A stretch of 64,000 nt of DNA, taken from Gymnothorax reevesii. Taxonomy: Eukaryota; Chordata; Actinopteri; Anguilliformes; Muraenidae. The position numbers and the translations under genes were made by a program. The stretch covers positions 61,771,876 to 61,835,875 of the forward strand of contig CM056576.1 of the NCBI GenBank assembly GCA_029721435.1. The letters are read 5' to 3'. Shown here piece by piece: positions 10,968-23,253 of the stretch (position 1 is its first letter; each line of letters starts with the position of its first letter). The notes under the pieces were generated by a model, which was given only the letters and a program-made list of their open reading frames with translations, did no database searches and had not been told where the DNA came from.

Positions 10968-11495
10968 TTTTCCTCATTTCAGGAGGACACTCACAGTAAT
11001 TATCACTGGGAATCATTAATCTCTCTTCAACAATGAAAAGCTGTAGTGCCCAGTTTTCTTCACATTAGATATTAGGAACAATGTGGACTATGGAAGTGTT
11101 ATTTTAGGGGACTTTTTTTTTCTTGCTCTTTGAAATTGCGATGCATCAACAGTACAGAAAAAAATTGCAGCCTGCGAAAAGGACACCATAAACACTTGAC
11201 AAACAAAAAAATGCTAAAAACCGTTTTCATTATTATTCTTTCAACAAATTTTGATCTAAATTTTTAATTTTTAATGCTGATGTTCAACTCTTCTTTTTAT
11301 GACAACTTTCAGCAATGTTCTTTTGTGGATTGATCTGAAAAGTAGTTCTTCTCAGTCTCATGCTTGCAGGATTTTTAAACAGTGCTTTTTATACGCCCCA
11401 AGAAACAATACTGTCCTCCAATACCATACATGACTCCACAATCATATTTCATGTGATATCATGAGCAGGTGAGATATAAAATGGCATTTACAATA
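10968..11495. other. No gene seen
   Basis: AT-rich sequence without a convincing open frame or clear repeat structure. Confidence 0.4.
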
Positions 11496-11700
11496 TACGG
11501 TGCTGTAAAAAAAAAGTATTTGCCTTTGCCCCTTCCTGATTTCTTATTCTTTTGCCTATTTTTTTTTATACTTCAGTGTTTCAGATCATCAAACACATTT
11601 TAATACTAGACAAAGATAACCACAGTAAATAAAAAATGCAGTTTCAAAAATGGTGATTTTATTTATTAAGGGAAAAAAGTTATCCAAACCTACCTGGCCA
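11496..11700. mobile_element. Fragment of a fish DNA transposon end
   Basis: Begins with GGTGCTGTAAAAAAAAAGTA and TTTGCC, then CCTTCCTGATTTCTTATTCT, TTTCAGATCATCAAACA and CCAAACCTACCTGGCC. I recognise this as the terminal region of a non-coding DNA element widespread in fish genomes. Only one end is present. Confidence 0.5.
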
Positions 11701-12014
11701 ACTGTCACCTATAATTCATGTATGTGAACAATACAGTGGCATACACACTCATGTTGCATTACCATCAGTTTTAGAGCATGTTGACTTAAAATGCATCCAT
11801 TAAATATGCAGTTTACGTATGAACCTTGACCTCTTGACCCTAAAGGCAGGTCAGATGATCTGTACCTACATATCATTCATGAATAAGTTTCATTCAGGCC
11901 CAACAAACTTTGTTTGCATTGAAGAGTTACTGGAATAAACAACAAGAACAAAACATATATGTATTCTACTGCAACCTGCATGACAAATTAGGACAAATAT
12001 GCTTTTATTGCTGA

Positions 12015-12436
12015 AACGTGGTACCCCATTGAAAACCTGTGGAGTGAGCTGAAGAGGAGAGTGCAGAGGAGAGGACCCAGGTCGCTGGATAATTTAGAGA
12101 GATTGGCAAAGAGGAATGGTCGAAGATCCCTCTGTCTGAATTCTCCCATCTTTTGATACATTATAGGAGAAGATTAGGTGCTGTTTTTTTGGCAAAAGGG
12201 GGTTGTGCAAAGTATCAACATCAGAGGTGCTAATAATTGTGGCACACATGATTTGATGTAAAAGAATTATTTCTTAATGTGGGATTTTTTTTCCCACTGA
12301 ATAAATGCACTAGAATTAAAAGATGGATTTTCCTCTTTTTTCATTGTAGTCCTATATTATTTAGAAAAAAAACTGAATTTATTAGAAGCTAAAGAACACA
12401 TCTTAAGGGGTGCCAATAATTACGGAGGGCACTGTA
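12015..12436 (+). pseudogene. Tc1 family 3 relic: transposase C-terminus and right end
   Basis: Translates as [20 protein letters not shown] and then LDNLERL, with later frameshifts: the E-motif region of a Tc1 transposase. It is nearly the same sequence as 52670-52960. The right end GGTGCCAATAATTACGGAGG plus GCACTGTA reaches 12436 and abuts a CR1 fragment at TA. Everything before the E motif is missing. Confidence 0.8.
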
Positions 12437-12815
12437 TTATTACGTTCAAGAAATAATTCCAGCTCATCTTTTATGATAGATTCCAGTATCTTGCATTACA
12501 TGCAAGATAAACTGACTAGCCTGTAATTTCCTGGCTTAGTACGGCCACCTTTCTTATATATTGGTATTACAAAACCTAAAACCAGTGAAGTTGGTACGTT
12601 ATGTAAATCGTAGATAAAAACAGAATGAGATGAACTCACTAACTTCCCTGAGCACTGTGGGGTATAAGCCATTAGGACCCGCCGCCTTATTTGTCTTCAG
12701 TTTATGTAACTTGGGTAGTACTTCACTATCCCAAACCTCAATTTCTCCCCATCCTTGCTTGTGAATGAGACTTTCAGGGAGGCTGTTTTTATACCTTAAT
12801 ATGACACTCACCTGT
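12437..12815 (-). pseudogene. CR1-like reverse transcriptase fragment
   Basis: The minus strand reads KLHKLKTNKAAGPNGLYPTV (12640-12715) and, beyond a foreign 60-bp piece, IPIYKKGGRTKPGNYR (about 12510-12570). Both match the CR1-like element at 29918-30210. The segment between these blocks is deleted. Confidence 0.8.
12572..12632. mobile_element. Solo terminal repeat of Tc1 family 2
   Basis: CAAAACCTAAAACCAGTGAA, then GTTGGTACGTTATGTAAATC, matches the end of the family 2 copies at 17067, 21691 and 57070. No transposase or second end follows. It sits exactly at the gap in the CR1 fragment. Confidence 0.75.
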
Positions 12816-13490
12816 TTTTAATTAATCTATAGAATGTTCCAAAAAGGTGTCATAGTGTGGTGTTCGTCGTCCGTCGTGATAGATAGGAGTGAGAAATAAA
12901 AAAAAATAATTTCTGAAAAACTACGTGATAAATTTTTTTTTTAATTGACGGAAGTGCAGGCCTACCAAAGAAAACGCAATCTCAGCACACAAAAGCTTTG
13001 AAATGCACACATTAATCGTGGAAATAGCAACAGAAAAATTAAACACTGTTACTGAAACTGTAAAACAGCAACATAAACTGCTGACTCGGTAGCATTAGAC
13101 TATGAAACTGCAACATTTTCTATCGCATCCGTCTTTGCCATTTACCGCACTTGCGCATACAGGTCCAGGCTTTTTTCAGAGATGGCGGAATCAGGCGTGT
13201 CTCCTTCGGTTGGTAAGTAAAACTTCCATATATGACGTTATTGTTAATCCAAATGTATAACAATGAATTGCAAGAGGTAGCTGTTACATCCACATTCTCG
13301 TAAATTCACTTATTTTAGCATGTCACCAGAAAGTCGCCAGATTTAGCGAGAAAGTCGCCAAGTTGGTGACACTAAGACTATAGCGAAATCGTCAGCGCAC
13401 ATTTCATCATTCATTTTCGGTGGTGACATGGGGCACTATACTTTACCATTGGGTCTTTTGGAGAATGGGCAAAATTGCCTTTGGAAGCTG
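12816..13490. other. No gene seen
   Basis: No conserved frame or terminal repeat is recognised. Confidence 0.4.
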
Positions 13491-13509
13491 AATGGTTGCA
13501 GACAGAGAT

Positions 13510-14390
13510 TTAAGTTTGGATTACCAACATATAGGAAGTCATATATGACCTATAGTTTGACTCTGTTAAATTTGACCTCAGATGATGTTGAAAGGTCAAA
13601 ATATTACAATTTTCAAAGGCTTCTAAGCTTGAGAATATTAGAGATATTGAAGAGAACAAGAGAACTTCGCATGGTGAAATTTCAATTACCTCTAACACCA
13701 AAACTATTACAGATAGAGCATAGATTTATATTGTGGGCATATAGGAAGTCATGTAGGAAGTTTCATTGGGTGACCTTGAACTTGACCTTTGGTGACCTTC
13801 CTTGACCAAACTGTACAGTAAAATGTCAATGACTCATATCAGCAAAATCATTACAGATAGAGTGTAGGTTTGTATTGGAGACTTATAGGAAGTCATGTAT
13901 ATACTTTCGTTTGGTGACCTTCTTATTGACCTTCGAAGGTCAAACTTGATCCAGTGAAAATTCATTGACTTCTATCTTTAAAAAGGTCACAGATGGAGCC
14001 TAGGTTTATGTTACTGACATGTAGGAAGTCACATATGAACTTTCATTTGGTGACATTCAACTTGACTGTCGATTGTGAAAGTATAATGACTTATATCACC
14101 AAAATGGTCACAGATTGAGCCACGGTTTGTAGAGACATTTAGAAAGACATATATGAAGTCTATTTTCTGACCTCAATTTAACCTTGTGTGACCTTTAAAG
14201 TTCATAATTGACATATTGAATTTTCAATGACTTGAATCACCAAAACTGCTTAAGAGCTTAGGATGGTGTTTGTATTACAGGAGGTCTAATAAATGTATGT
14301 GAACTTTTATTTAGTGACTTTTACATTGATTTTCATTGATTCAAATGTCAAACTTCACATGAAATTTTTATAACTTGTTTCATCACTATA
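13510..14390. repeat. Diverged tandem repeat, about 130-145-bp unit, rich in AGGTCA/TGACCT
   Basis: Unit landmarks TAGGAAGTCAT(A/G)TA recur near 13530, 13741, 13886, 14023 and 14148, each followed by TTTGGTGACCTT-type and AAGGTCAAA-type sequence and preceded by CACAGATNGAGC. Divergence between units is high, so the array is old. An open frame at 13428-13805 is incidental. Confidence 0.7.
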
Positions 14391-14439
14391 AGACTGCTTG
14401 CCGGTAAGCTACAGGACCCTTGGTCCTATTTTTTGAGCA

Positions 14440-14692
14440 ATTCTTCAACTTTCCCAGTCTTTTGTTGCCCCTATCCCAGATTTTCTGTAACGTGTTGCTG
14501 GCATCAAATTCAAAATGAGTGAATATTATAACACCAGAAAGTTTATCCGTTTAAACAATCAATTACCTTGTCTTTGTAGTGTACTCAATTGAATATAGGT
14601 TGAAAATGATTTGCAAATCATTGTATTCTGTTTTATTCACGTTTCATGCAAAGTCCCAACCTCAATGGAATTGGGGTTTGTATATTAAATGC
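14440..14692. mobile_element. Tc1-like terminal relic
   Basis: Contains GTGTACTCAATTGAATATAG and GATTTGCAAATCATTGTATT, shared with family 2 ends, then a diverged end with CAACCTCAATGGAATTGGGG. No transposase remains. Confidence 0.6.
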
Positions 14693-14999
14693 CGCTATAT
14701 AGAAATGTGATGGCAATATTTATCAACTGGTCAACATAGAATTTGGCATTCTGTTTGACCTTGTCTAAACTGCACAACCATTGATGAATAAAATCACTTT
14801 ATTGCTGCAATGCAGGTGTAACAAAGTCAAAATGAACCTTTCCTGGTTGAGGTGAATTCTTCCATAATTACTATATTGTCGTGTCACTCTTGTAATTCTG
14901 TTCGCAATTGTCCTGTTTTTTTTTTACTACACGTTGGGAAACTTCCAATATGTTGTACCCATTCACCACATAATCTATACATGACAATCTGCGACCACA

Positions 15000-15865
15000 C
15001 TAGCATTTAAATTTTGCGTTTCGCTAAAATTACTTGTGCCCCGGTACCTCCAGCAGAAGCTATTCACCCTGGAGGTAAGCTGTGCATAAAGAGTGCTCTG
15101 TGAATAATTTTATTATAATTGCCAAATAATCTGTTTCGCTGTGAAATAACGATTGAATATGCGTTAATATGTTTGATGTTTACAGATAATTCTTGGCGAT
15201 CAATGATGCAGTTTTTTTTACTGAAAATTCAGCTCCTCTTTTTGGCAGTAACCATGCTATGCTGTAACAATGAGCGATGAAGAAAATATTTTAATCTACT
15301 TACTTTCTGTTACCTGCATAGATTTGGAAGTGCAAGCGCAGTCGTAACATTCATGGATTGTTTTAATTGTGAATGCAGGTGTGTGGTTCATGCATTCCGT
15401 TAAACAAAGATGTTTTTGAAAATCTATATGATCAGATAGTGCAATAAACCAATTCTGTAGCTACATGATTCAATTTTTAATTATAGTTTTAAGCACTGTC
15501 TCAATTTCCAGTGCACTGTTTTGCGCTGTCATACTACTATTGGCGGCATTTAGATCATGTTGATTGTGCGACCAGCAGAAGCTATTCACGCTAGAGATTT
15601 AGTATAAGCGCAGTCACAACACTCATGGATTGTTTTAATTGTGAATGCAGAAGACAATAAAGCATTCTGTGATTAATTCCGGTCTTTAGCTGCTCTTAAT
15701 CACCACAAAAGAAAAGAATCGCCATACTGGTGCCGTGACCAGTTTGGGATCGTCCGGATCAGCACGAAGCACTTTTATTTAATTTCTAATTACTGCAATC
15801 CTGTTATACCACTTTAGATATTTTTTATCGTGTTCTGTTGTATATTTTTGAATTTATGAAGTTAA
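15000..15865 (+). mobile_element. Probable 5' LTR and primer-binding region of an LTR retrotransposon
   Basis: TGGTGCCGTGACC at 15728-15740, followed by a purine-rich leader, resembles the primer-binding area of BEL/Pao-type or related LTR elements. Upstream, GCAGAAGCTATTCAC recurs at 15052 and 15575, and ATGGATTGTTTTAATTGTGA at 15353 and 15627, so this stretch is itself partly duplicated. LTR boundaries were not determined. Confidence 0.35.
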
Positions 15866-16065
15866 CATGGCTGGGGGATTACACAGGGAGTTTGATGGAA
15901 TGAAGGGCTTTAACACAGGTAGAGGCAGGGGTACTTATTGCAGTGATTTGAATGCAAGCACATTGTTAGTTGGTTTGGGAGAGGGAGTACAAGCAGTCCT
16001 CAAACACTTGTTAATGTTAGGTGCAGAGGGCATGGTCTAAGCCCAGGCCAGTCCCCTAGCAAGCA
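15866..16065 (+). pseudogene. gag start of an LTR retrotransposon (relic)
   Basis: The frame from ATG 15866 reads MAGGLHREFDGMKGFNTGRG and then RGTYCSDLNASTLLVGLGEG, with a stop near 16037. The Gly/Arg-rich start and its position just after a primer-binding-like site suggest the beginning of gag. The matching later part of gag resumes at about 19795, after two inserted DNA transposons. Confidence 0.4.
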
Positions 16066-16074
16066 GTTTTAGAG

Positions 16075-16418
16075 TAGGGATGCACATGGGCTTCAACTCC
16101 TATTAAGGGATCTTCAGGTAAAAAATTTTCTCTTTTTTTGAAAATTTCAATATTTTTGATTTTCACTTAAAATAAATAAAATGAAGGAATGCAGTGAGAT
16201 GCCAGTAAACACCAAGAATCTATGTTTTTCCTCTGCATCAATTGTTACTTTTTAATTAAAATGCAAATTACTGAAAATTACTATTTTGACTGTTTTTCAA
16301 CCTTGTGGCATTCATATAATCATTAATGCTCATCTGATTGACTTGAATTTTGGCCAGAGGTTGTATCGGCTGGTGATCTATGAGATGACATAGGATTTTC
16401 TCGGTAGGTGCATCCCTA
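16075..16418. mobile_element. hAT-like MITE
   Basis: Ends are TAGGGATGCAC and GGTGCATCCCTA. The inner right part, TCGGCTGGTGATCTATGAGA, is of a type seen in fish hAT elements. I could not see an 8-bp target duplication. Confidence 0.5.
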
Positions 16419-17066
16419 GGGGCTTCATTTTGAAAATGAAGCAAGTTGATGGTTGTGATTTTTGTTATGGTTACATAATAGAGCTCATTAAATATTCGGA
16501 AATATTCCAAACAAAAAATCCTGTCTTTTCATATAAAATCTTAACGCTTTCATACGAGACTAATTTCAGTAAAATCTGACCATGGGTTATTGAATTATCA
16601 GTGCCACAAAATATTGTCTGATTTTGTCATTAAAGTACCGTTTCCATGGCAACCATGTAGATTTTTATCAAAATACTACAACCATAAAATCAAAAAAGTT
16701 GGGACAGACTGTAAATTGTGAATAAAATCAAAATGCAATGACTTTCAAATCACTCCAGCCAGTATTTTATTCACAATAGAAAAGAGATAACATACCAAAT
16801 GTTGAAACTGAGAAATTTTACAATTTTACCCACAAAATTAGCTCATTTCAAATTTGATGACTGCTACAAGTCTCAAAAAAGTTGGGACAGGGGCCTGTTT
16901 ACCATGGTGTTGCATCCCTCTTCTTTTACACACAGATTGGAGGCGTCTGGACATTGAGAACACAAGTTTCTTGATCTTAGCCATTGGAATTTGATCCTAC
17001 TCTCGTTTAATACAAGGTTCCAGCTGCTGGAGAGTTTTAGGTCTCCTTTGACAGACTTTTCATATA

Positions 17067-18675
17067 CAAAACCCAAAAACAGTGAAGTTGGCACGTTGTG
17101 TAAATCGTAAATAAAAACAGAATACAATGATTTGCAAATCCTTTTCAACCTATATTCAATTGAATACACTGCAAAGACAAGTTACTTAATGTTCGAACAG
17201 GTAAACTTTGTAATTTTTTGCAAATATTAGCTCATTTGGAATTTGATGCCTGCAACATGTTTCAAAAAAGCTGGCACAAGTGGCAAAAAAGACTGAGAGA
17301 GTTGAGGAATGCTCATCAAACACTTATTTGGAACATCCCACAGGTGAACGGGCAAATTGGGAACAGGTGGGTGCCATGATTGGGTATAAAAGCAGCTTCC
17401 CTGAAATGCTCAGTCATTCACAAACAAGGATGGGGCGAGGGTCACCACTTAGTGAACAAATGCGTGAGCTGATTGTCGAACAGTTTAAAAACAACATTCC
17501 TCAAGGAGCTATTGCGAAAAATTTAAGGATTTCATCATCTACGGTCCGTAATATTGTCAAAAGGTTCAGAGAATCTGGAGAAATCACTGCACGTAAGCGA
17601 CAAGGCCGAAAACCAACATTGAATGCCCATGACCTTCGATCCCTCAGGCTGTACTGCACCAAAAACCAACATCAGTGTGTAAAGGACATCACCACATGGG
17701 CTCATGAACACTTCAGAAAACCATTGTCAGTAACTACAGTTCGTCGCTGCATCTGCAAGTGCAAGTTAAAACTCTACAATGCAAAGCGAAAGCCATCTAT
17801 CAACAGCATCCAGAAACGCCGCCGGCTTCGCTGGGCCCAAGCTCATCTAAGATGGACTGATGCAAAGTGAAAAAATGTTCTGTGGTCTGACGAGTCCACA
17901 TTTCAAATTGTTTTTGGAAACTGTGGACATTGTGTCCTCCGGACCAAAGAGGAAAAGATCCATCCGGACTGTTATAGGCGCAAAGTTCAAAAGCCAGCAT
18001 CTGTGATGGTATGGGGGTGTCTTAGTGCCCAAGGCATGGGCAACTTACACAAATGTGAAGGCACCATTAATGCTGAAAGGTACATACAGGTTTTGGAGCA
18101 ACATATGTTGCCATCCAAGCAACGTCTTTTTCATGGACGCCCCTGCTTATTTCAGCAAGACAATGCCAAGCCACATTCTGAACAAGTTACAACGGCATGG
18201 CTCCAGAGTAAAAGAGTGCGGGTACTAGACTGGCCTGCCTGTAGCCCAGACCTGTCTCCCATTGAAAATGTGTGGCCCATTATGAAGCATAAAATACGAC
18301 AACTGAGACCCCGGACTGTAGAACAACTTAAGCAATACATCAAGCAAGAATGAGAAAAGAGTTCCACCTGAAAAGCTTCAAAAATTGGTCTCCTCAGTTC
18401 CCAAACGTTTACTGAGTGTCGTTAAAAGGAAAGGCGATGTAACACAGTGGTAAAAAGGCCCCTGTGCCAACTTTTTTGCAATGTGTTGCTGCCTTTAAAT
18501 TCTAAGTTAATGATTATTTGCAAAAAAAAGATAAAGCTTCTCAGTTTGAACATTAAACATCTTGTCTTTGCAATGTATTCAATTGAATATAAGTTGAAAA
18601 GGATTTGCAAATCATTGTATTGTGTTTTTATCTACGATATACATAACGTGCCAACTTCACTGGTTTTAGGTTTTG
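17067..18675 (+). mobile_element. Tc1 family 2 copy B, complete with both ends
   Basis: The 1.6-kb element has ends CAAAACCCAAAAACAGTGAA and TTCACTGGTTTTAGGTTTTG, flanked by TA at 17065-17066 and 18676-18677. Both TAs lie inside a family 1 copy, so the insertion is younger than its host element. The transposase is on the same strand. Confidence 0.92.
17430..18460 (+). pseudogene. Tc1 transposase (family 2), two TGG-to-TGA stops and one frameshift
   Basis: The frame begins with [20 protein letters not shown], a helix-turn-helix region with [16 protein letters not shown]. The DDE domain follows, with VLWSDEST (first Asp), the [16 protein letters not shown] box, FQQDNAKPH (second Asp) and [11 protein letters not shown] (Glu). 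TGA at 17868 replaces the Trp of KWKSVLW and TGA at about 18351 the Trp of QEWE, as judged from the other copies. An extra A just after 18353 shifts the frame. Tc1 transposase is a TA-targeting cut-and-paste DDE enzyme; this copy is inactive. Confidence 0.88.
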
Positions 18676-19790
18676 TAATTATGAGCCAAATGTTCTCAAT
18701 TGGTGAAAGATCAGGACTGCAGGCAGGCCAGTTCAGCACATGGACTCTTCTACTACGAAGCAATGCTGTTATAATAGCTGCAGTATGTGGTTTTGCATTG
18801 TCCTGCCGAAATACACAGGGCCTTCCCTGGAATAGATATCATCTGAAGGGGTGCATGTGTTGCTCTAAAACTTTTATACACGTTTCAGCCTTCATGGTGC
18901 TTTTTAAAACATGCAAGTGTCCCACACCATATGCACTAATGCATCCCCATACCATCAGAGATACTGGCTTTTGAAATGAACGCTGATAACAGGAGGGGTG
19001 GTCTTTCTCCTCTTTAGCCCGTAGGACACAACGCCCATAATTTCTAATAAGAATGTCAAATTTGGACTCGTCTGACCACAGGACACTTAACCACTTTGCT
19101 ACCATCCATTTTACATGAGCCTTGGCCCACAGAGCAGAGCAGCACTTCTGGATTATGCTCAACAATGGCTTCCTTTTTGCATGATAGAGTTTTAGATGGC
19201 ATCTGTGGATGGTATGGCAGACTGTGTTTACAGACAGTGGTTTCTTGAAGTATTCCTGGGCCCATTTAGTAATGTCAATGACAGAATCATGCCGGCGAGT
19301 GATGCAGTGGCGCCTGAGGGCCCGAAGATCATGAGCGTTCAGGAAGGTCTTGGCCTTGTCCCTTAGGCACAGAGATTTTTCCAGTTTCTCTGAATCTTTT
19401 GATGATGTTATGCACTGTCGATGATGAGACCTTCAAAGCCTTTGCAATTTGACGTTGAGGAACATTGTTTTTGAAGTATTCCACAATTTTTTTACGCAAG
19501 CCTTTACAAGGTTGGAGGGCCTATGGTCATCTTTACTTCTGAGAGACTCAGCCTCTCTAAGCTAATCATGCTAATCATGTTACACACCTGATGCCAGTTG
19601 ACTTAATTACTTGCTAAATGTCCTTTCAGCTGATTCTCTTATATATTAATTGCTTTTTCAGCCCTTTTTTGCCTGTGTCCCAACTTTTTTGAGACCTGTT
19701 GCAGCCAGAAAATTTGTAATAAGCTCATTTTGTGGATAAAAGTATAAAATGTCTCAGTTTCAACATTCAAAACAATCTTGCGCAAAAGCT

Positions 19791-20850
19791 AAACAAATGG
19801 AAGAGATACAGACTGTTGGGAAAGGCGAGAGATGTGGTAACAGTAGATTTAAGGAGTGATGACACACTGGATGTAAAGCAAAATCCAGACCCTATATGAA
19901 ATTCTGATGCGATATTTCAGTCAGTCCTCACCATCACTCTCGTTGCAGGAGTTCTACACCACACTACCCAAGCCGAAAGAAAATCCAGTTGACTACTGGA
20001 TTAAACAAAGCTGCAGACTTGGCTAATGAGGGACTACGCTGTCAGGGTAGGAGAATGGAGAACATTAGCGAAGAGGCACATATATTTGCAAAGCACTGTC
20101 CTGATCCACAGCTGTCCTCGATTTTTAAATGTAAGCCCATAAGTGAGTGGACTTCTAGAGAGATTCAGTCCAGGATAAACGAGTATTAAAGGGAATTGGG
20201 GGCATCAGCGACATCTTACAGTGCTCCAGAGCTGAAAAGATATCCCGCTGCCGCGCTTGACAATGAATCAGATGCCAGTGCTTTCTCTGATTCTCATGGG
20301 GTGGACCCCCAATCGCCTTATTCACTGTGTGCCATGTCTTTGATACCGGCTCCTGACTCTCTCTCAATCTCTGCTTGTGTCCAGCAGGACTTTCAGCACC
20401 AACAGTGTGTCCAGCCGCCACAGAGTATAAGGTAGCCTAAAGAAGGTGTTCTTACCTGCATGTTGACTATGCTTGAATGGGTCCTTGCCAGGGTGGCACC
20501 AAGTAATAATGAGCGTCACCAGAGGCGTCTCAACTCCTTTAGCTCGCTAGGATGTGAAATCTGCGGGGATGCTCGTCACTCCACCTCCTCTCATTGTAAA
20601 TACAACAATCTCTGTTTCAAATGCCTAGCCCCTGGTCAGTGTAAGTAGAACTGCCTCAACTAAGCACCACCCCTATTTAGCCCAGCTTTGGGAAGCTAGT
20701 TGGGCTGTATTCAGAGGGAGGCAGTACAGGTCAGAAAGAACACTCCCATTAACCTGACACAGTTTTGACTCAGTGTTTTTCGCAGACAGTTTTTCTCAAG
20801 CTCAACCAGCAAATCTTGTGCATCAGAACACCCAGATTGTGGGAGATAGT
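19791..20850 (+). pseudogene. LTR retrotransposon gag relic with CCHC zinc knuckle
   Basis: Pieces in three frames read PKPKENPVDYWIK, then LNKAADLANEGLRCQGRRME, HCPDPQLSSIFKCKPISEWT and REIQSRINEY (19989-20189), and finally CEICGDARHSTSSHCKYNNL with CFKCLAPG (20550-20640). This is the capsid-like region and cysteine knuckle of a fish LTR retrotransposon gag. DSGGIPFEIK near 20850 is the last readable block. Stops and frameshifts make it non-functional. Confidence 0.65.
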
Positions 20851-21690
20851 GGAGGCATTCCATTTGAAATCAAGTGGTCCCCAGTCCATGGAGCCTGATT
20901 TGCTTCATTTTTGCATATTTTGTAGTTTTAGGGCCCAATATGAAAAATCCAAAAGATTAGACTCATACTCAAAATGGTCTCCCTTCTACAAGGGTCCAAA
21001 AAAGTGAGCGTGGCACTTTTCAGGCTCGGCTGTCTGTTTCCTAGCCATCTATAAAGTAGAATATCTCCAAAACTATTTAAGGTATGACCCTGATATTTCG
21101 GGGACACTTTCTTCCAGCCTAATAACTCGGTGTATAAATATGAATACAATAAAAAAACTCAGCATCCAACTCCCCATTGGTGTGGAGAGAATGGGCCTGG
21201 CCCAAGAGGCATTTTCGGACCAAATTTGCTATTTCGAAGGGTCCTGACAGCCACAACCAGTCCCTGGAGAAACAGAATGAAAACAATTCTTACCTTTCTG
21301 GCATGTCGCACAGCACAATGTAAAAATTTGAACATGAACAACTCCGCCTCTGCCCAAAGTCCCACCCTCTTCCCCCCCGATTGCCAGACTTCTCTTACGA
21401 ATAGAAATTGAACTAATTCGTCAGACTACAAAGGTAACTAAATGTTACGAGGGCATTTTATTTTATACCACATATAGAATTGAATATTATTTAATTACTG
21501 TTGGTTAGTTTTCACTTACCGGTGCCTCTGAATCTGACTCCATTGACCCGTTTCACTCGCGCTGCTCACTTCCTCGCGCCGCTAGCAATATTTTTTTTTC
21601 ATAGGAGATTGAAACAGGTCAATGGAGCCAGATTCAAAGGCACCGGTAAGTGAAAACTAACCAACAGTAATCACATAATATTCCATTCTA

Positions 21691-23253
21691 CAAAACCCAA
21701 AACCAGTGAAGTTGGCACGTCATGTAAATCGTAAATAAAAACAGAAGACAATAATTTGCAAATCCTTTTCAACTTATTTTCAATTGAATACACAATATTT
21801 TTTTGCAAATAATCATTAACTTAGAATTTAAAGGCAGCAACACATTGCAAAAAAGTTGGCACAGGGGCCTTTTTACCACTGTGTTACATCGCCTTTCCTT
21901 TTAACGACACTCAATAAACGTTTGGGAACTGAGGAGACCAATTTTTAAGCTTTTCAGGTGGAACTCTTTCCCATTCATCCTTGATGTACAGCTTAAGTTG
22001 TTCAACAGCCCGGGGTCTTCGTTGTCGTATTTTATGCTTTATAATGCGCCACACATTTTCAATGGGAGACAGGTCTGGACTACAGGCAGGCCAGTCTAGT
22101 ACCCGCACTCTTTTACTATGGAGCCATGCTGTTGTAACACGTGCAGAATGTGGCTTGGCATTGTCTTGCTGAAAAAGGGGCGTCCATGAAAAAGACGTTG
22201 CTTGGATGGCAACATATGTTGCTCCAAAACCTGTATGTACCTTTCAGCATTAATGGTGCCTTCACATATGTGTAAGTTGCCCATGCCTTGGGCACTAATA
22301 CACCCCCATATCACCACAGATGCTGGCTTTTGAACTTTGCGCCTATAACTGTCCGGATGGTTCTTTTCCTCTTTGGTCCGGAGGACACGACGTCCACAGT
22401 TTCCAAAAACAATTTGAAATGTGGACTCGTCAGACCACAGAACACTTTTCCACTTTGCATCAGTCCATCTTAGATGAGCTTGGGCCCAGTGAAGCCGGCG
22501 GCGTTTCTGGGTGCTGTTGATAAATGGCTTTCGCTTTGCATTGTAGAGTTTTAACTTGCACTTGCAGATGTAGTGACAAACTGTAGTTACTGACAGTGGT
22601 TTTCTGAAGTGTTCCTGAGCCCATGTGGTGATGTCCTTTACACACTGATGTCGGTTTTTGATGCAGTACCGCCTGAGGGATCAAAGGTCACGGGCATTCA
22701 ATGTTGGTTTTCGGCCTTTTCGCTTACGTGTGGTGATTTCTCCAGATTCTCTGAACCTTTCGACGATATTACGGACCGTAGATGATGAAATCCCTAAATT
22801 TCTTGCAATAGCTCGTTGAGGAATGTTGTTTTTAAACTGTTCGACAATCAGCTCGCGCATTTGTTCACTAAGTGGTGACCCTCGCCCCATTCTTGTTTGT
22901 GAAAGAGTGAGCATTTCAGGGAAGCTGCTTTTATACCCAATCATGGCATCCACCTGTTCCCAATTAGCCCGTTCACCTGTGGGATGTTCCAAATAAGTGT
23001 TTGATGAGCATTCCTCAACTCTCTCAGTCTTTTTTGCCGCTTGTGCCAGCTTTTTTGAAACATGTTGCAGGCATCAAATTCCAAATGAGCAAATATTTGC
23101 AAAAAATTACAAAGTTTACCTGTTCGAACATTAAGTAACTTGTCTTTGCAGTGTATTCAATTGAATATAGGTTGAAAAGGATTTGCAAATCATTGTATTC
23201 TGTTTTTATTTACGATTTATACAACGTGCCAACTTCACTAGTTTTGGGTTTTG
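21691..23253 (-). mobile_element. Tc1 family 2 copy C, complete with both ends
   Basis: Ends CAAAACCCAAAACCAGTGAA and TTCACTAGTTTTGGGTTTTG are flanked by TA at 21689-21690 and 23254-23255. It interrupts the right arm of a foldback hairpin. Sequence is very close to copies B and D. Confidence 0.92.
21911..22992 (-). pseudogene. Tc1 transposase (family 2), frameshifted
   Basis: Minus-strand frames 22681-22992, 22460-22684, 22096-22317 and 21911-22108 give in order the helix-turn-helix part ([19 protein letters not shown]), the linker, the [15 protein letters not shown] block and the C-terminus [20 protein letters not shown]. At least three frame changes and a short deletion near the second catalytic Asp (RPFFSKTM in place of RPCLFQQDN) inactivate it. 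Confidence 0.88.

Larger units (their letters stand above)
16686..19790 (-). pseudogene. Tc1 family 1 copy B, split by a Tc1 family 2 copy
   Basis: The left part is 16686-17064 and the right part 18678-19790. The minus strand encodes transposase pieces at 19056-19265 and 18839-19165, including [14 protein letters not shown] and [18 protein letters not shown]. The break falls in the sequence that reads GACTTTTCGTTTAATTATGC in copy A. Both outer ends are degraded. Confidence 0.85.

Noticed and set aside
13428..13805. 125-codon plus-strand frame
   Set aside because: Falls in a degenerate tandem repeat, lacks any domain, and the units do not keep the frame.
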